Shown: positions 33,915 through 45,580, numbered from the stretch's first letter. The stretch is 64,000 bases of DNA from Bettongia penicillata ogilbyi (GCA_023548195.1 JAJHZJ010000061.1:8096105-8160104); one strand, 5' to 3'. Translations and numbers: made by a program. The notes: generated from the letters alone by a model not told the origin.

Positions 33915-34080
33915 CAAAGTTGGGGAACCTGGGTCTTCAAGGCCACATGTGACCCTCTAGGTCCTCAAGTGCTGTCCTTTGACTAAATCCAAACTTCACA
34001 GAATATGTTTAGATTCAGCCGAATGGTTGTATTTGTAGAAGACCACATGTGGCCTTGAGGCCTGAGGTTCCCTACCCATG
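33915..34080. mobile_element. hAT-type MITE with terminal inverted repeats
   Basis: The left end (caaagttggggaacctgggt ... aaggccacatgtgac) is the inverse of the right end (gaccacatgtggcct ... aggttccctacccatg), giving an imperfect TIR of about 36 bp. The flanks are acttagt (33908-33914) and acttaagt (34081-34088), a near-perfect 8-bp target duplication. At 166 bp with no ORF it is non-autonomous. TIR sequence and 8-bp duplication fit the hAT/Charlie group. Confidence 0.8.
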
Positions 34081-34129
34081 ACTTAAGTGATAGTCTTCCA
34101 GTGTGTCTCAGGAAATTCATAACCAATTA

Positions 34130-34388
34130 GTAACTAAATCTTATTTTACTACCTCAATATCTTTCATATTTGTCCCATCAATTCTACTCACACAGCCACG
34201 ACCCTAGTTCATGCCCTCATGTTATAAGAACCACCTAATTGATTTCCCTGCCCTAAATCTCTTCCATTCCAATCCACCTCTGTATATTTGGTCAAAATGA
34301 TTTTCCTAAAACTTAGATCTGATCACATCACCTATCTAACTCAGTAGGTCATATACACTCTCCAGTGACACTAGAATCAATTATTATT
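34130..34388 (+). mobile_element. L2 LINE fragment
   Basis: aattgatttccctgccctaa, atgattttcctaaaacttag and atctgatcacatcacctatc match the L2 3' coding region. Confidence 0.65.
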
Positions 34389-34479
34389 TCATCTTTATTT
34401 CACCTTTTTCAAATTTCCATGCTTGTGTAAATTTTCTAATCTATAGAATTATTAATATAGTAATACATTATAATGGGAG

Positions 34480-34910
34480 TTAAGATCTTCCCCACCCATT
34501 CATAGGCTTCAGATGGAGTTATTGAGAGAGGTTTGATATGGGGAGGCTTGTTTGGTATGGGGGCCCATACCTTTTGCTGATTGCTGATGAAGCACTGGGT
34601 CGTTGGGCTCTGAAAAGAGTATATGTACTCTGAAGTGAGGTTTTGCTTTGGGGATTAATATTTAGAAAGAAGTTCCTGTGCCAGATGAGACTCTGGGCAT
34701 CTGTTTTAAGAAGCCCCCTGGCTTTGAAAACCCAGATGTTGGTGCTTCTCTCTCTGGTAATGATGTATATATTGTCTATGGTCAGATGGTGTGGAAGCCC
34801 TCTCTGTTGGTCCTGCTTATATCTTCTCTGTTAGTACGTGTTTGATTAAAATGATTGTTGACCCCTCAAAAGTTGCTTTCCTTTTAGAAAAGCAGATCTA
34901 AGAACCTGTG
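34480..34910 (+). mobile_element. Possible solo LTR
   Basis: Ends with gtgtttgattaaaatgattg, ttgacccctcaaaagttgct, a pattern seen at LTR 3' ends, and has tatatattgtctatggtcag upstream. No ends or internal region identified. Confidence 0.3.
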
Positions 34911-35340
34911 TAGCAGGCCCTCCTGTGTATGCTGAGGTGCTTACTATTACATATATATGTATAATTTATAAATAAATATACATATATTGAGATGCATGCT
35001 TAAAATTTTTATTGATAGAGGTATGTGATCCAAAAATATTTTTCAAGCCCGCTGTCTTAGAGAGCTGCATGGATTCAGGTCTCTTCAGGGGAGTAATCTG
35101 TTGTTGTCACCACTTGAATTTCTCTGTCAGACGCTGACCTCTGCACAGACTTCCCAAGGACATAGCTTAGGTATGTGAGCTAGCAACGAATCTGAGCCAA
35201 AGCCAGAACAAAGGCTTTATCTGTGGGCCAAGAGGACTTCATAGCTTATCTAAACCATTCTCACCTGCTCATGGTTCCTAAGGGATCTGGGGCTTACCTT
35301 GCTCCTCCTGAATCATCCCCAAAGGAGCCCACTATATTTC
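34911..35340. other. Unassigned sequence
   Basis: A TA-rich patch at 34950-34990; otherwise no feature recognised. Confidence 0.35.
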
Positions 35341-35344
35341 TTTT

Positions 35345-35470
35345 AATGTAACCTGTGATCATATTACTTTTTTTTGTGTGACCCATCATGGTTTGACTCA
35401 TGGTAAGCTTACAATGTACTAAAACTCCCAGCTCTGTTTCTCATGAACAGTTGTCTACCCATAAATCCCT
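35345..35470 (+). mobile_element. CR1/L3 3' UTR fragment
   Basis: ctaaaactcccagctctg after a 'catggtaagcttacaatgta' block resembles the L3 phrase ending 'actaaaacccccagctcttt' that is clearer at 38425. A MAR1-like SINE follows. Confidence 0.45.
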
Positions 35471-35482
35471 CCTTATGTTTTC

Positions 35483-35700
35483 ATGGTTTAGTCATTTTCA
35501 GTTGTGTCTGACCCTTTATGACCTCAATTAGGGATTTTTTAGCAGAGCTACTGGAGTGGTTTGCCATTTCCTTCATTTTATAGAAGAGGAAACTGAGGCA
35601 AACAGGGTTAAGTGACTTGCACAGGGTCATAGCTAGTAAGTGTCTGAAGCCAGATTTGAACACGGGTTTTCCTGACTTCAGCCCCAGCCTCTATCATACC
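35483..35700 (-). mobile_element. MAR1-like CORE-SINE, antisense
   Basis: Reversed tail (ttcagttgtgtctgaccctt), CORE (gaagaggaaactgaggcaaa) and head (gaagccagatttgaacacgg). Confidence 0.85.
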
Positions 35701-35939
35701 TATCTGATCCTATATAACCTGATGATCAGATCATTGTAGGCTATTCTTTCTATGCCATTATTAAGTATACTTTTTAAGTATCAGATGGTGACCAGTGTCT
35801 CAACCTGAACCATTGGATTAGCAGAGAGTATAAGATCTGCCTCGAGATTCCTCAAGCATTCCAATTTTCACAAGAAAATTAGAATAGAATTTCTAACTTA
35901 CATAGGCTTATGAGTTTGTCTTTGATTCTGAGGAAAATT

Positions 35940-36088
35940 TTAGGATGTATTGTTAAAGAAATGATTAATAAAATCTAGAAAAAGGAAACTGATTATTATG
36001 AACCAATATGTCTTCAAGAACAAAGTAGCTATGTTGGTAGATCAAGGAAATGCTTTAGATATAGTTTACCTAGATTTTAACAAAGCAT
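35940..36088 (+). mobile_element. CR1/L3 reverse-transcriptase fragment, left piece
   Basis: A frame through gtagatcaaggaaatgcttt and atagtttacctagattttaa encodes the motif VYLDFNKA, the CR1/L3 equivalent of RT motif A (YLDFSKAFD). It stops at a T-run where an LTR begins. Confidence 0.6.
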
Positions 36089-36089
36089 T

Positions 36090-36768
36090 GATTTTTTTTT
36101 TTGTAGAAAAGATGTGAGAAGAATGAAAAGCCCCAAAGACAGAATTTCTGGGTAATTAATAACCAATTTATTAATTAGGTTAGCTGATAATAAACTGATG
36201 GTCAGTGCTTTCTCTCAGTAACCAGACACAAAATTATGGACATCCCTGAATGCTTAAATACCTTTAGAAAAGGGGGTACCCCAACAGGTGAAAATCAATC
36301 TGATTGATGAACAATTAATGCAGGGGTAGATATTTCAATGAGGAGGTAGGCTAAAAGTTTTTATTTCCTCCTGGTGAGAACATGGGTTGATCATGAAACT
36401 CAGCTGCCTCCAGCAATCTGGACAAAGGAATACATCTCTATCCAGACCACTCTGGTTGGTTTTCTCCTTCATGAGCTGGGTTCCCCTAGATTCCAGTGGA
36501 GGGGTATAAGAGCATAGGCTTAATACTTTAGGGCTGGAATTGGCCTAAATTAGATTCTGCTTATACTATAAACAAAAGTAAAGTCTCCTAGTTGGGTGGG
36601 GGCCTGCCCAAGATCAAGGAGCATGTACCCTATTAGGCCTGTCTCATCTATCAGCCTTTTCCTTCAGAGACTAACTAAATGACCTACAGGGACTGGTCCC
36701 TGAATGAGGAATTGGAAAGAAAAAACCTCAGTCCTAATTTAATAATTGGTTATTAATATAATAGAAAA
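36090..36768 (-). mobile_element. Antisense LTR-like insertion inside CR1/L3
   Basis: About 675 bp separates two adjacent parts of one CR1/L3 RT. On the minus strand AATAAA lies within ttaataaattggttatta near 36165, consistent with an antisense LTR. A 27-bp imperfect inverted repeat (36153-36179 versus 36733-36760) lies near its two ends. No internal retroviral genes. Confidence 0.45.
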
Positions 36769-37085
36769 TAATCACTTCTCTCAAATGGAGGCAAATGGGC
36801 TAGATGATAGTACAGGATGAAATAGAGTAATTAATAGTATTTCTTTGGGTCTGATGATTCAATCAATTCTGAAACTACCTAAGTACATTATCTCTTGGGC
36901 CATATTGCATAATTTCTTTTCCCATGAGGATGGAATAAGGAACTTTTTTACATGCTTAGCTAAAATTTAGGCACAACATCTGGCAAATTTTTCCTTGCTA
37001 TCCTTGTGAATACATTTATTAAGTGCCTACTTTAATAGAGTCCAAACTAGTTGAATAACCAGATCAAAAAAGTAGTTATTAATGG
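36769..37085 (+). mobile_element. CR1/L3 reverse-transcriptase fragments, right pieces
   Basis: gggctagatgatagtacagg (about 36798) and ccagatcaaaaaagtagtta, ttaatggttcaattgg (37060) continue the CR1/L3 RT in order (the latter around the QRVVINGS-type motif). The 190 bp between them is unassigned or deleted/rearranged. Confidence 0.5.
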
Positions 37086-37439
37086 TTCAATTGGAATTCA
37101 ATTGAATTCCATTCAATTCAATTATTCAATGGAATAATACATCAAGAATATCCCCAGAGCTAGTATTTTTGTCATCCACCAATACAGACTGCAACTCATA
37201 TATAAGTAAGCAGATAAATCTTAGAGAACTTAGATAAAGTGACATGTTGGTCTCATGACTATTTAAGTGTCAGAGATAGGATTTGGATGTGTCTTCCCAA
37301 CCACCAGTATAGCACATTATCCATGCGAGGCTGTCCTACCTTACTCCCACAAACATATACCTAGATGTACATGTGTGCATGTGTACGTATGTTTGTATAT
37401 GCATTATAATCAGATTTATCTTCCTAAAACATTATTTTT

Positions 37440-37535
37440 TCTGTCATAGCACTCCTCTGTTCAAAAGTTTTCAGTGACTCCCCATTGCCCTCAAAATAGT
37501 CTAAAATTCTCAAACTGACTTTCAAGATCCTCTGT
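37440..37535 (+). mobile_element. L2 LINE fragment
   Basis: agtgactccccattgccctc and cttcaagatcctctgtcatc follow L2 order; the sequence then runs into a CT-rich tract. Confidence 0.55.
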
Positions 37536-37745
37536 CATCTCTCTCCCTCTGCCTCTTTCTGTTTCTGTCTTTCTCCCTCTCTATCTCTGTCTGTCTGTCT
37601 CTGTGTCTCTCCCTCTCCCTCTGTCTCTGTCTCTCCATCTCTCTCTCTCTTTCTCTTTCCCCCTCCCTCTCTTGCCCTCCCTCTCTCTTGCCCTGTCTCC
37701 TTCACCCTTTCCCTCTCCCTTCCCTCCTCACCTCCCTCTCCAAGA
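37536..37745. repeat. (CT)n-rich polypyrimidine tract
   Basis: About 200 bp of almost only C and T on the plus strand (tctctctgtc words). Mirror-like polypyrimidine tracts can form triplexes. Confidence 0.9.
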
Positions 37746-37749
37746 ATAA

Positions 37750-38511
37750 CTCATGGAATCACAGAATTTCAGAGTGGGGAGAAGCTTCAGAGGACATTTT
37801 GCTTAACCCATCCATGAAAAAGAATTCCCTCTACAACATAATCAGAAAGTGCTTATCAAACCTTTGCCTTAATGAAAGACCTCAAGTGAAAAGGAATGCC
37901 CTTCCCCCTGAGGCAGCCTATGTTACTTTGGCTAACTGTCATTGCTGCAAAGTTTTCCCTCTATGCATAAAGCCTAAAAGTGCTTCTTGGCTACTTCCAC
38001 CATTGTTCAAACTTCTACCCTCTGGAACCAAACAGACAATTCTAATCTGTCATCTACATAATAGCCTTTTATATACTTGCAGATAGTCTCATCATTCCCC
38101 CTTAGGTTTTGGGGGGTTTTTTCTTCTCTAGGACAAACACTGCAGTTTCCTTCCATTTATCTTCATATGACATAAAGTGAAGACCCTTCAGTCTTTTGAT
38201 TGCCCTTCTCTGGAAACTTTTCAGTTTATTTATGTTCTACTTAAAATATGACACCCATACCTAAACATAATAATGTATGTAACTAGATCCTGGTTAGAGC
38301 AAAGAATGACTGAGCTTTTACTTGCCTAATCCTGGACACTAGGTTTTTCTTTCTGCAGCCTCAGATTACCCTTGCTTTTTAGAAGCCATATTATACTGGT
38401 GGCTTGTACCGAGCTTGTGGTCTACTAAAACCCCCAGCTCTTTCAGATGAAGTCTTCTCTAGCCACATCTTTCCCATCTTGTGTTTGACATTTCATTTTT
38501 AGAATAATCCT
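37750..38511 (+). mobile_element. CR1/L3 3' UTR
   Basis: A long, ordered match to L3/CR1 3' sequence: aatcacagaatttcagagtg, ctacttccaccattgttcaa, ccttcagtcttttgattgcc, cccttctctggaaacttttc, aaaatatgacacccatacct, aaaacccccagctctttcag. The L1-type element at 38512 inserted near its end. Confidence 0.75.
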
Positions 38512-41373
38512 CCGGCCAGGGGGCAGAGCCAATATAGCGGAGTAGAAAGATGCACATACACTAGTTTTTCCCCCACAGCCCATAAAATACCTGTGAAGAA
38601 AGACTCTCAACAAATTCTGGAGCAGCAGAAACCACAGAATAATGGAATGGAGGAGATTTCCAGCCTAGGGTGAGCTGAAAGGCCAACAGGAAAGATATGT
38701 GGCACCAGATGCAGAGTAGAGCCCAGCCCAGTTTCAGCTACACCACAGCAGCCGCAGGGAGGAGCAGGATTGGAACAGGCCTCAGGGGCAGAATCCCCAG
38801 CGGCAGTAGCTGCGGTTTGCAGATTCCTCAACCCAGAGGTGCCAAAGGTCAGTGAGAAGGTTTTTCAGCAGATAGAGAAGGGACAAGGGTCTTCCCATAG
38901 TTCTGACCTCAGGTGGCAGTGGCAAAGGCCACATCTGGGGCAGCAGCTCCCACAGCAGCCTGCCATTGTTGGATCATAAAACCCCTGGGGGCACTGAGCA
39001 GTTGATCCTTACCTCAGCTCTGTGTGGAGGCCCTGCCCCCACCTAATGCTCCTGGGGGAATTGAGCAGTTTATCTGAATCTCAGCCCCAGTGCTGTCTTG
39101 GTGGAACTGGAAGCCAGATGATTGTGGAGAGGAAACTCTAATATTCATAGATTCTGGGCACAAAAGTTTCTGGTTGATCCCAGACCAGTGTACACACTTG
39201 ATTGTGCCACCTTGGAGGAACTGAGATCTTACAGATCCCCAGAGTATACCCTACTCTTGACAAAGGACCCAAAAGTCAAGTAACTGGTTGGGAAAATGCC
39301 CAAAAACAGGAAAAAAATAAGACTATAGAAGATTACTTTCTTGGTGAACAGATATCTTCTCCCATCCTTTTGGATGAGGAAGAACAATGCTTACCATCAG
39401 GGAAAGACATAAAAGTCAAGGCTTCTGTATCTCAAACATCCAAAATAAATATTCAATGGTCTCAGACCATGGAAGAGTTCAAAAAGGATTTTGAAAATCA
39501 AGTAAGAGAGGTGGAGAAAAAATTGGGAAGAGAAATGAGAGAGTTGCAAGAAAAGCATGAAAAGTGAGTCAATAGCTTGCTAAAGGAGACCAAAAAAATG
39601 CTGAAGAAAATAACACCTTGAAAAATAGGCTAACTCAATTGGCAAAAGAGGTTCAAAAAGCCAATGGGGAGAAGAATGCTTTAAAAAGCAGAATTAGCCA
39701 AATGGAAAAGGAGGTTCAAAAGCTTACTGAAGAAAATAGAGCTTTAAAAATTAGAATGGAACAGATGGAGGCTAATGACTTTATGAGAAACCAAGAAATC
39801 ACAAAACAAAACCAAAAGAAAGAAAAAAAAATCTCATTGGAAAAACAACTGACCTGGAAAATAGATCCAGGAGAAACAATTTAAAAATTATGGGACTACC
39901 TGAAAGCCATGATTAAAAAAAAAGCCTAGACATCATCTTTCATGATGTTAGCAAGGAAAACTGACCTGATATTCTAGAATCACAGGGCAAAATAAATATT
40001 GGAAGAATCCACTGATCACCTCCTGAAAGAGATCCAAAAAGAGAAACTCCAAAGAACATTGTAGCCAAATTCCAGAGTTCCCAGGTCAAGGAGAAAATAT
40101 TGCAAGCAGCTAGAAAGAAACAATTTGAGTATTGTGGAAATACAACTAGAATAACACAATATCTAGCAGCTTCTACATTAAGGGATCAAAGGGCATGGAA
40201 GATGATATTCCAGAAGTCAAAGGAACTAGGACTAAAAGAAGGTAGGAGGAACCTACCCAGCAAAACTGAGTATAATACTTCAGGAAAAAATATGGTCTTT
40301 CAATGAAATAGACTTTCAAGAATTCTTGATGAAAAGACCAGAGCTGAAAAGAAAATTTGACTTTCAAACATAAGAATCAAGAGAAGCATGAAAAGGTAAA
40401 CAGGAAAGAGAAACCATAAGGGACTTACTAAAGTTGAACTGTTTACATTCCTACATGAAAAGACAATATTTGTAACTCTTGAAACTTTTTTCAGTATTTG
40501 AGGAGTTGTTGGGATTATACACACAGTGGGGGAGGAAAGGAGAGGGGGAGAGAGAAAGAGAGCACAAGGTGAATTGAATAGGAAGGGATCATATCTAAAA
40601 AAATGAAATTAAGGGGTAAAAGAGGAATATAGTGGGAGGAGAAAGGGAGAAATTAAATGGGGCAAATTATCTCTCATAAAAGAGGCAAGAAAAAGACTTT
40701 TCAATGGAGGGAAAAGGGGGGGAGGTGAGAGGGAAACGTAAAGCTTACTCTCATCACATTTGAGTCAAGGAAGGAATAAAATGCACACTCATTTTGGTAT
40801 TAAAACCTCTTACAATACAGGAAAGTGGGGGAGAATGGTGGGGGGAATGATGGAAAGGAGGGCAATGGGAGGAGGGAGCAATTAGAAGTCAACACTTTTG
40901 GGCAGGGACAAGGTCAAAAGAGAGAATAGAAGAAATGGGGGGCAGGATAGGATGGAGGGAAATATGGTTAGTCTTATATAACATGACTATTATGGAAGTC
41001 ATTTGCAAAACTACACATATATAGCCTATATTGAATTGCTTGCCTTCCCAATGGGGATGGGTGGGGAGGGAAGAAGGAGGAGAAGTTGCAACTCAAAGTT
41101 TTTGGAACAGCTGTTGAGTACTGTTCTTGCATACAACTGGGAAACAAGAAATACAGGTAATGGGGTATAGAAATTTATCTTGCCCTACAGGACAAAAGAG
41201 AAGACAGGGATAAGGGAAGGGAAGGATGTTAGAAGGGAGGGCAGAGTGGTGGTAGGGGTAATTAGAAGGCTCAGCATTTTAGGGTGGGGGGAGGGGAGAG
41301 ATGGGGAGAAAATTTGGAACTCAAAATTTTGTGGAAATGAATGTTGAAAACTTAAAATAAATAAATTTTAAAA
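38512..41373 (+). mobile_element. HAL1-type (ORF1-only) L1-lineage retrotransposon, sense
   Basis: A second copy of the element at 3.36-6.10 kb, about 2.86 kb long. The 5' end is near cagagccaatatagcggagt (38524), an eroded form of the gccaagatggcgg start. A 5' UTR of about 780 bp, ORF1 at 39296-40373, then a 1-kb purine-rich 3' UTR (aaggggggaggtgagaggg; gggaggggagagatggggag) end in aaaataaataaattttaaaa. No endonuclease or RT sequence is present. A short target duplication, aatcctc, is visible at 38505-38511 and 41374-41380. It interrupts a CR1/L3 3' UTR. It is more decayed than the antisense copy. Confidence 0.8.
39296..40373 (+). pseudogene. Disrupted L1-type ORF1, sense copy
   Basis: The ATG at 39296 matches the start of the antisense copy (MPKN...). 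A one-base shift leads into NKTIEDYF, and the frame at 39202-39567 then covers EEFKKDFENQVREVEKKLG and ends at a TGA replacing Arg. The coiled coil continues in 39618-39884 (KNRLTQLAKEVQKA, KSRISQMEKEVQKL). It includes the segment around RALKIRMEQMEANDFMRNQE that is deleted in the antisense copy. The RRM-like and C-terminal parts lie in frame fragments to 40290, and the frame ending FLMKRPELKRKFDFQT stops at TAA 40371-40373. Multiple frameshifts: non-functional. The length implied (about 350 codons) is normal for L1 ORF1. Confidence 0.8.
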
Positions 41374-41380
41374 AATCCTC

Positions 41381-42104
41381 AGGTCAGCCATGTTCACTCC
41401 TTCATCCCTCTCTGGACTCTCCTCCAAAGACTCTTTGGTTTTCTTTCTTCACCATGCTCTAAAGCTTCTTTTCATCTACTTAGTTATATGTGGGTGGTGA
41501 TCTGTATTGGTGAATGACAAAATCACAGCTTTGGAGATATTCTTGGGATATTAATATATGTATTATGGGAGTACTCATGATTAGAGGGGAAGTTGTCCAT
41601 CATATTTGACCTAAATTCTTCCTTTTATCATTTAAATCCATTTCCCCCTTTTCAATCATCAAAGCCAAATAACAGATCATCATCATCATCATCCATATCA
41701 TAATGATGTTAAAATATATTAAAAGTTATATGGTCACCCTTTCAGCTTCTTTGTCTTTAATACTTTGACATTACATTTTAAGTTTTGACTCAATGGAATA
41801 TTCTGTAGACATATTAAAAGTTTAAAAAAATATTAAAACAATGCTTATTGGTCTCCACAAATAAAAGATTTTTAAAAATCCAAACGTTTTATCAATGACC
41901 CTTTTAATCCTCCTGTTACCTTTCTTCGGTCCAACTTGTAAACTTTGGTCACTGATGCTTACAAATCAGAGTTCACAAATATCACACCTCTGACATTCAT
42001 ACATGTAATCTTGCCTAAGATAACTAGAAGAAAAGGGGACATCTGGAGAAATAAGCCCCAGCCTAACATTCTTGTTAGGCACAATCACTTGAACCCACAA
42101 ATTA
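41381..42104. other. Unassigned sequence
   Basis: May begin with more CR1/L3 (ccctctctggactctcctcc near 41406). A short (ATC)n stretch is at 41677-41694. Otherwise AT-rich with no feature recognised. Confidence 0.4.
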
Positions 42105-42724
42105 AGGATATGTAACAGCTTCCTAATGGGTCTTCCTGCCTCAAATCTCTTACTTCTGTCCATTTTTGAGACTGCTGCCAAAGGAATTCTCCTTAAGAAT
42201 GAAACTGACTTGACTCCTTCATCAATGCCAGTGACTCCTTATTGCCTCTAGAAAAAGTTATAAACTCTTCTGTTTGGGGTTCAAAGCTCTCCAACTTATT
42301 TTTCCAGCATGGTTCTCCCACCCAAACTCCTACGGTCCAACCACACTGGTCTTCTGGTGCTCCTTCTCTGACCATCTCCCATCTACTGACTATCTCCCAT
42401 GCCTGGAATAAAGTCTCTCCTCACCTCCTTCTAGGAGAATCCTTTTTGTTCTTCAAGTCACAGCTCAAGCATTTCTTCTACATGAAGTAGTTCCTGTTTC
42501 CCCCAACTGCTTATGATTTTCCTCCAAAAAGACTTTGTATTTATTTTGTATTCTCTTTTATCTGTACTTTCTATCTTTATTTATATACTTGTTCTCCACA
42601 TTAGGAGGTAATTTCCTTGAAAATAGGGATAGCTTCATTCTTTTTGTTGGTATCCCTAGCATCTACCATGGTGCCTGGCATGTAGTAGATGCTAAATAAA
42701 TGCTTGTTCATTGACTGATTAAAT
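42105..42724 (+). mobile_element. L2 LINE 3' end
   Basis: The longest L2 3' UTR here: cttcctaatgggtcttcctg, ccagtgactccttattgcct, catgcctggaataaagtctc, gtgcctggcatgtagtagat, and the terminal aataaatgcttgttcattga. Confidence 0.85.
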
Positions 42725-44084
42725 AACAAGTTATACATAATCTTCTGGAAAGGTGAGATAGCAAACATATTTCTTGCTGTCCATGGACATTGTTGGATCA
42801 TTAACTATGTAATATCATGTGATAATAATCTGTCATATAATTATGATACAAGATAATTTCAATCATCACATTTTGGGTCCAGCCTTAGGAACAAGGATGT
42901 AACACCCCTTGACTAATCTAATTAAAGGTCTTGACTGTTCAGCCAGTGCAGAATATTGGACACGTTATGATTTAGGGATAAACGAATACATAAATGAATA
43001 CATCAGACCATGTATAACACTCCATTGTTGATACAAGACATCCAAACAGCTGGTTGTTGTTTTTTTTAATCCTTTGGGCATCATCAAGCCCTAATTAGCT
43101 CCCAAATTTCTGAAATCCATGAAAATATCCTTGCTTGCTTCCTACTGGGTTCAGCCACAAAGCCCTATGTGTCCTACAGTTCAGCAAAGCCATCTGTAGT
43201 CAAATGAGCTTCCTGGAGGCTTCAGCCATGAGAATTCCTCTAACACTAAATTATGTGGTTTTTAATGCTACAGTTGAACACAAGACCCTTTTTTAAAATT
43301 GATAACAATGTGCCAAGCCATCTATTTGTTAAATTACTGGGCTACCTAGGGTCAGTTAGTTGGAGAATGAGATAAGAATGAATCCAATGTTGTGGGCTAA
43401 TTAGTTTTTCCCAGAGAAAAAATTGTCTGTGGTCATACTTTTCCACTTTCTAGACATGGCCAGCCACCTCAAAAAGTGATGCCATTGGTTATGGGAAGTT
43501 CAGAGTATAGATTGTTTAGTACAATCCCTCACCACTACTACAAGAATGGGAAACAAATTTATTACTAATGACAGGTCATTCATGAGCAGTAGCATTTGTG
43601 TATGCAGATGTACCATGCAGAATGGGCAAAACCAATCTGTTTGCTGTTGGGCAACCATGTCAGTAGCTTCAGTACTAAGAGTGTTGGGCCTTTCGGAATG
43701 ACTTGGGATTTTGGAATGATTGTGCAGAAAGAGCCAGTAATTCAGTAGACCTTTAAAATGGAATGACTTACTCTTTCTTTCTGCCCTTGGAGAGTTGAAA
43801 CATACTGCCAGGGTCAGGGGAAGGGCAGTAGCCTTCTTCCCCCACCCCTCCAGAAATAGATTCAAATCATCCTGACATGCTTTACAGAAAAAAGTGAGCC
43901 ATACCGGGTGGCTCACTCTCTTTTAAAGAACCCTGAGTCATCAGCTCTTTCTTCTCAGTGACCAAAAGGGGTTGGTTCAGTTGTCCCAAAGTCCCAAGTC
44001 CCTTGGCACTGAGTGAGCGTAGATGGTCAGTTAGAAGGAGGCAAGGGAGCTTGGGACATACTCCATGACCAACATCCTATAAAT
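42725..44084. other. Unassigned low-repeat sequence
   Basis: 1.36 kb with no repeat I can name and no convincing gene. The minus-strand ORF at 43500-43916 (138 codons) has no recognised domain. Confidence 0.4.
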
Positions 44085-44318
44085 AATCACAGCCCAATTA
44101 ATCAAGTGCTTTACAAAGTGTCTCCTCACAATAGCCTTGTGAGGTTCATGGTTCAAGGGTATTGTGCTCGTTTTACAAATGATCCAACCAAGTATTAGAA
44201 AGGTGATGCAACTCACCCAAGATCATGCCGTTTGTGAGTGCCAGAGCTGAGACTCAAGTGTAGGCCATATGACTCTAAGTCATCAGCTTTTTCCATTCAC
44301 ACCAAGCTGCTGGGGCTA
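44085..44318 (-). mobile_element. MIR-like CORE-SINE, antisense
   Basis: Plus-strand caagtgctttacaaagtgtc, cacaatagccttgtgaggtt, tgcaactcacccaagatcat, gtgccagagctgagactcaa: a reversed MIR with its head. Confidence 0.7.
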
Positions 44319-44735
44319 CAGATGTTTGTATACAAAACACAAAATTATTTACAATAAACCAAATGTATGAATAACATCACCACAATCTGGACTCTCTCTA
44401 GCTTTAAAATCTTTCCATTAGAAAAACTGGGTAGTAGGGGAGCTGTGTTAACCCTTTCAGGTCAGGAAGGAATTGCTTCCTGTATTTCTTGGCTTCTCCA
44501 CGATCAGGGTATCTTAGCAACTGGACAGAGTAAATGTGGTTTCCTGAGAATTTGAGTTCGTACTAAAATACTAGGGAGTCTATGACCTGGTGTTGTGGTG
44601 AGGGGGTAGTGCTTTGTGCAAAGATAATACCCAAGGACTTGCTGGGGGCAAGAGACCTATCACCACAAATAACACAGCACATGTACTTTGAGATGTAGTT
44701 TTTTAATCTGAGTTGATAAAATGTGTCCAGAATTT
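44319..44735. other. Unassigned sequence
   Basis: No feature recognised. Confidence 0.35.
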
Positions 44736-44739
44736 TGGA

Positions 44740-44855
44740 ATTTATTCATTCATTTAACAACATTTATTAAGTGCCTATAATAAGCCAGCAAACCAAAGAC
44801 AACAATGTAACAGTTCCTGACTTCAAGGAGCTTACATCCTATAGGGGAAAATAAT
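44740..44855 (-). mobile_element. L2 LINE 3' terminus, antisense
   Basis: attcattcatttaacaacat, ttattaagtgcctataataa, cttcaaggagcttacatcct: reversed L2 end including its terminal repeat. Confidence 0.8.
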
Positions 44856-44864
44856 GAATATGTA

Positions 44865-44945
44865 TCTATTCACATATGTGCTCACATACTCTGTATGTAT
44901 GTATCCATGTATGTATACACACACACTATATGTTTGTATATATTT
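44865..44945. repeat. TATG/CACA-rich simple repeat
   Basis: tgtatgtatccatgtatgta and cacacacactatatg words. Confidence 0.8.
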
Positions 44946-45208
44946 TCTTGTTATCAAGTCGTTTTTCAGTCATGTCTGACTCTTTGCGACCCCATTTGGG
45001 ATTTTCTTGGCAAAGATATTGGAATGGTTTGCCATGCCCTTCTCCAGTTCATTTTACAGATGGGGAAACTGAAGCTAATGGGGTTAAATGACTTGCTAGT
45101 AAGTTAAGTGACCTAGTTAGTAAGTGTCTAAGGCCAGATTGAGCCCAAGAATATGAATCTTCCTGATTCCAGGTGTGGTGCTCTATCCACAGCACCACCT
45201 AGCTGCCC
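44946..45208 (-). mobile_element. MAR1-like CORE-SINE, antisense
   Basis: Reversed tail (gtcatgtctgactctttgcg), CORE (acagatggggaaactgaagc) and a well-kept head end (ctatccacagcaccacctag). A roughly 20-bp internal duplication (gacttgctagtaagttaagt) makes it longer than its sisters. Confidence 0.9.
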
Positions 45209-45209
45209 T

Positions 45210-45575
45210 TCTACACACACACGCGCACACACACATACACACACACTCATATATGTGTGTAATATATATGGAGTATACTACATACTATATGTTTCTATAT
45301 ATACACCATATGTGTCATAGCTAATGTAGTATGATACACATATAAGTATCAGAAGTCTACATATGTGTATACTGTGTATATATAAATATTCCATACATAT
45401 ATAGTGTGTTGTGCATACACATACATATACAAACTAGTGTGGGCATAAATATACTATATATGTATAGCATGTGTATATATACTTTGTATATGTATTAGTA
45501 TATATTAGTATATATATAATAATGTGTATATATACAGATACATACATATATGCAAATGGGGGGGAGTGAGTATAT
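45210..45575. repeat. CA then TA/TG-rich simple repeats
   Basis: A CA run with one cgcg interruption (45212-45245), followed by about 320 bp of tatatg/catatg words similar to 12.56-12.98 kb. Confidence 0.85.
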
Positions 45576-45580
45576 GTATA

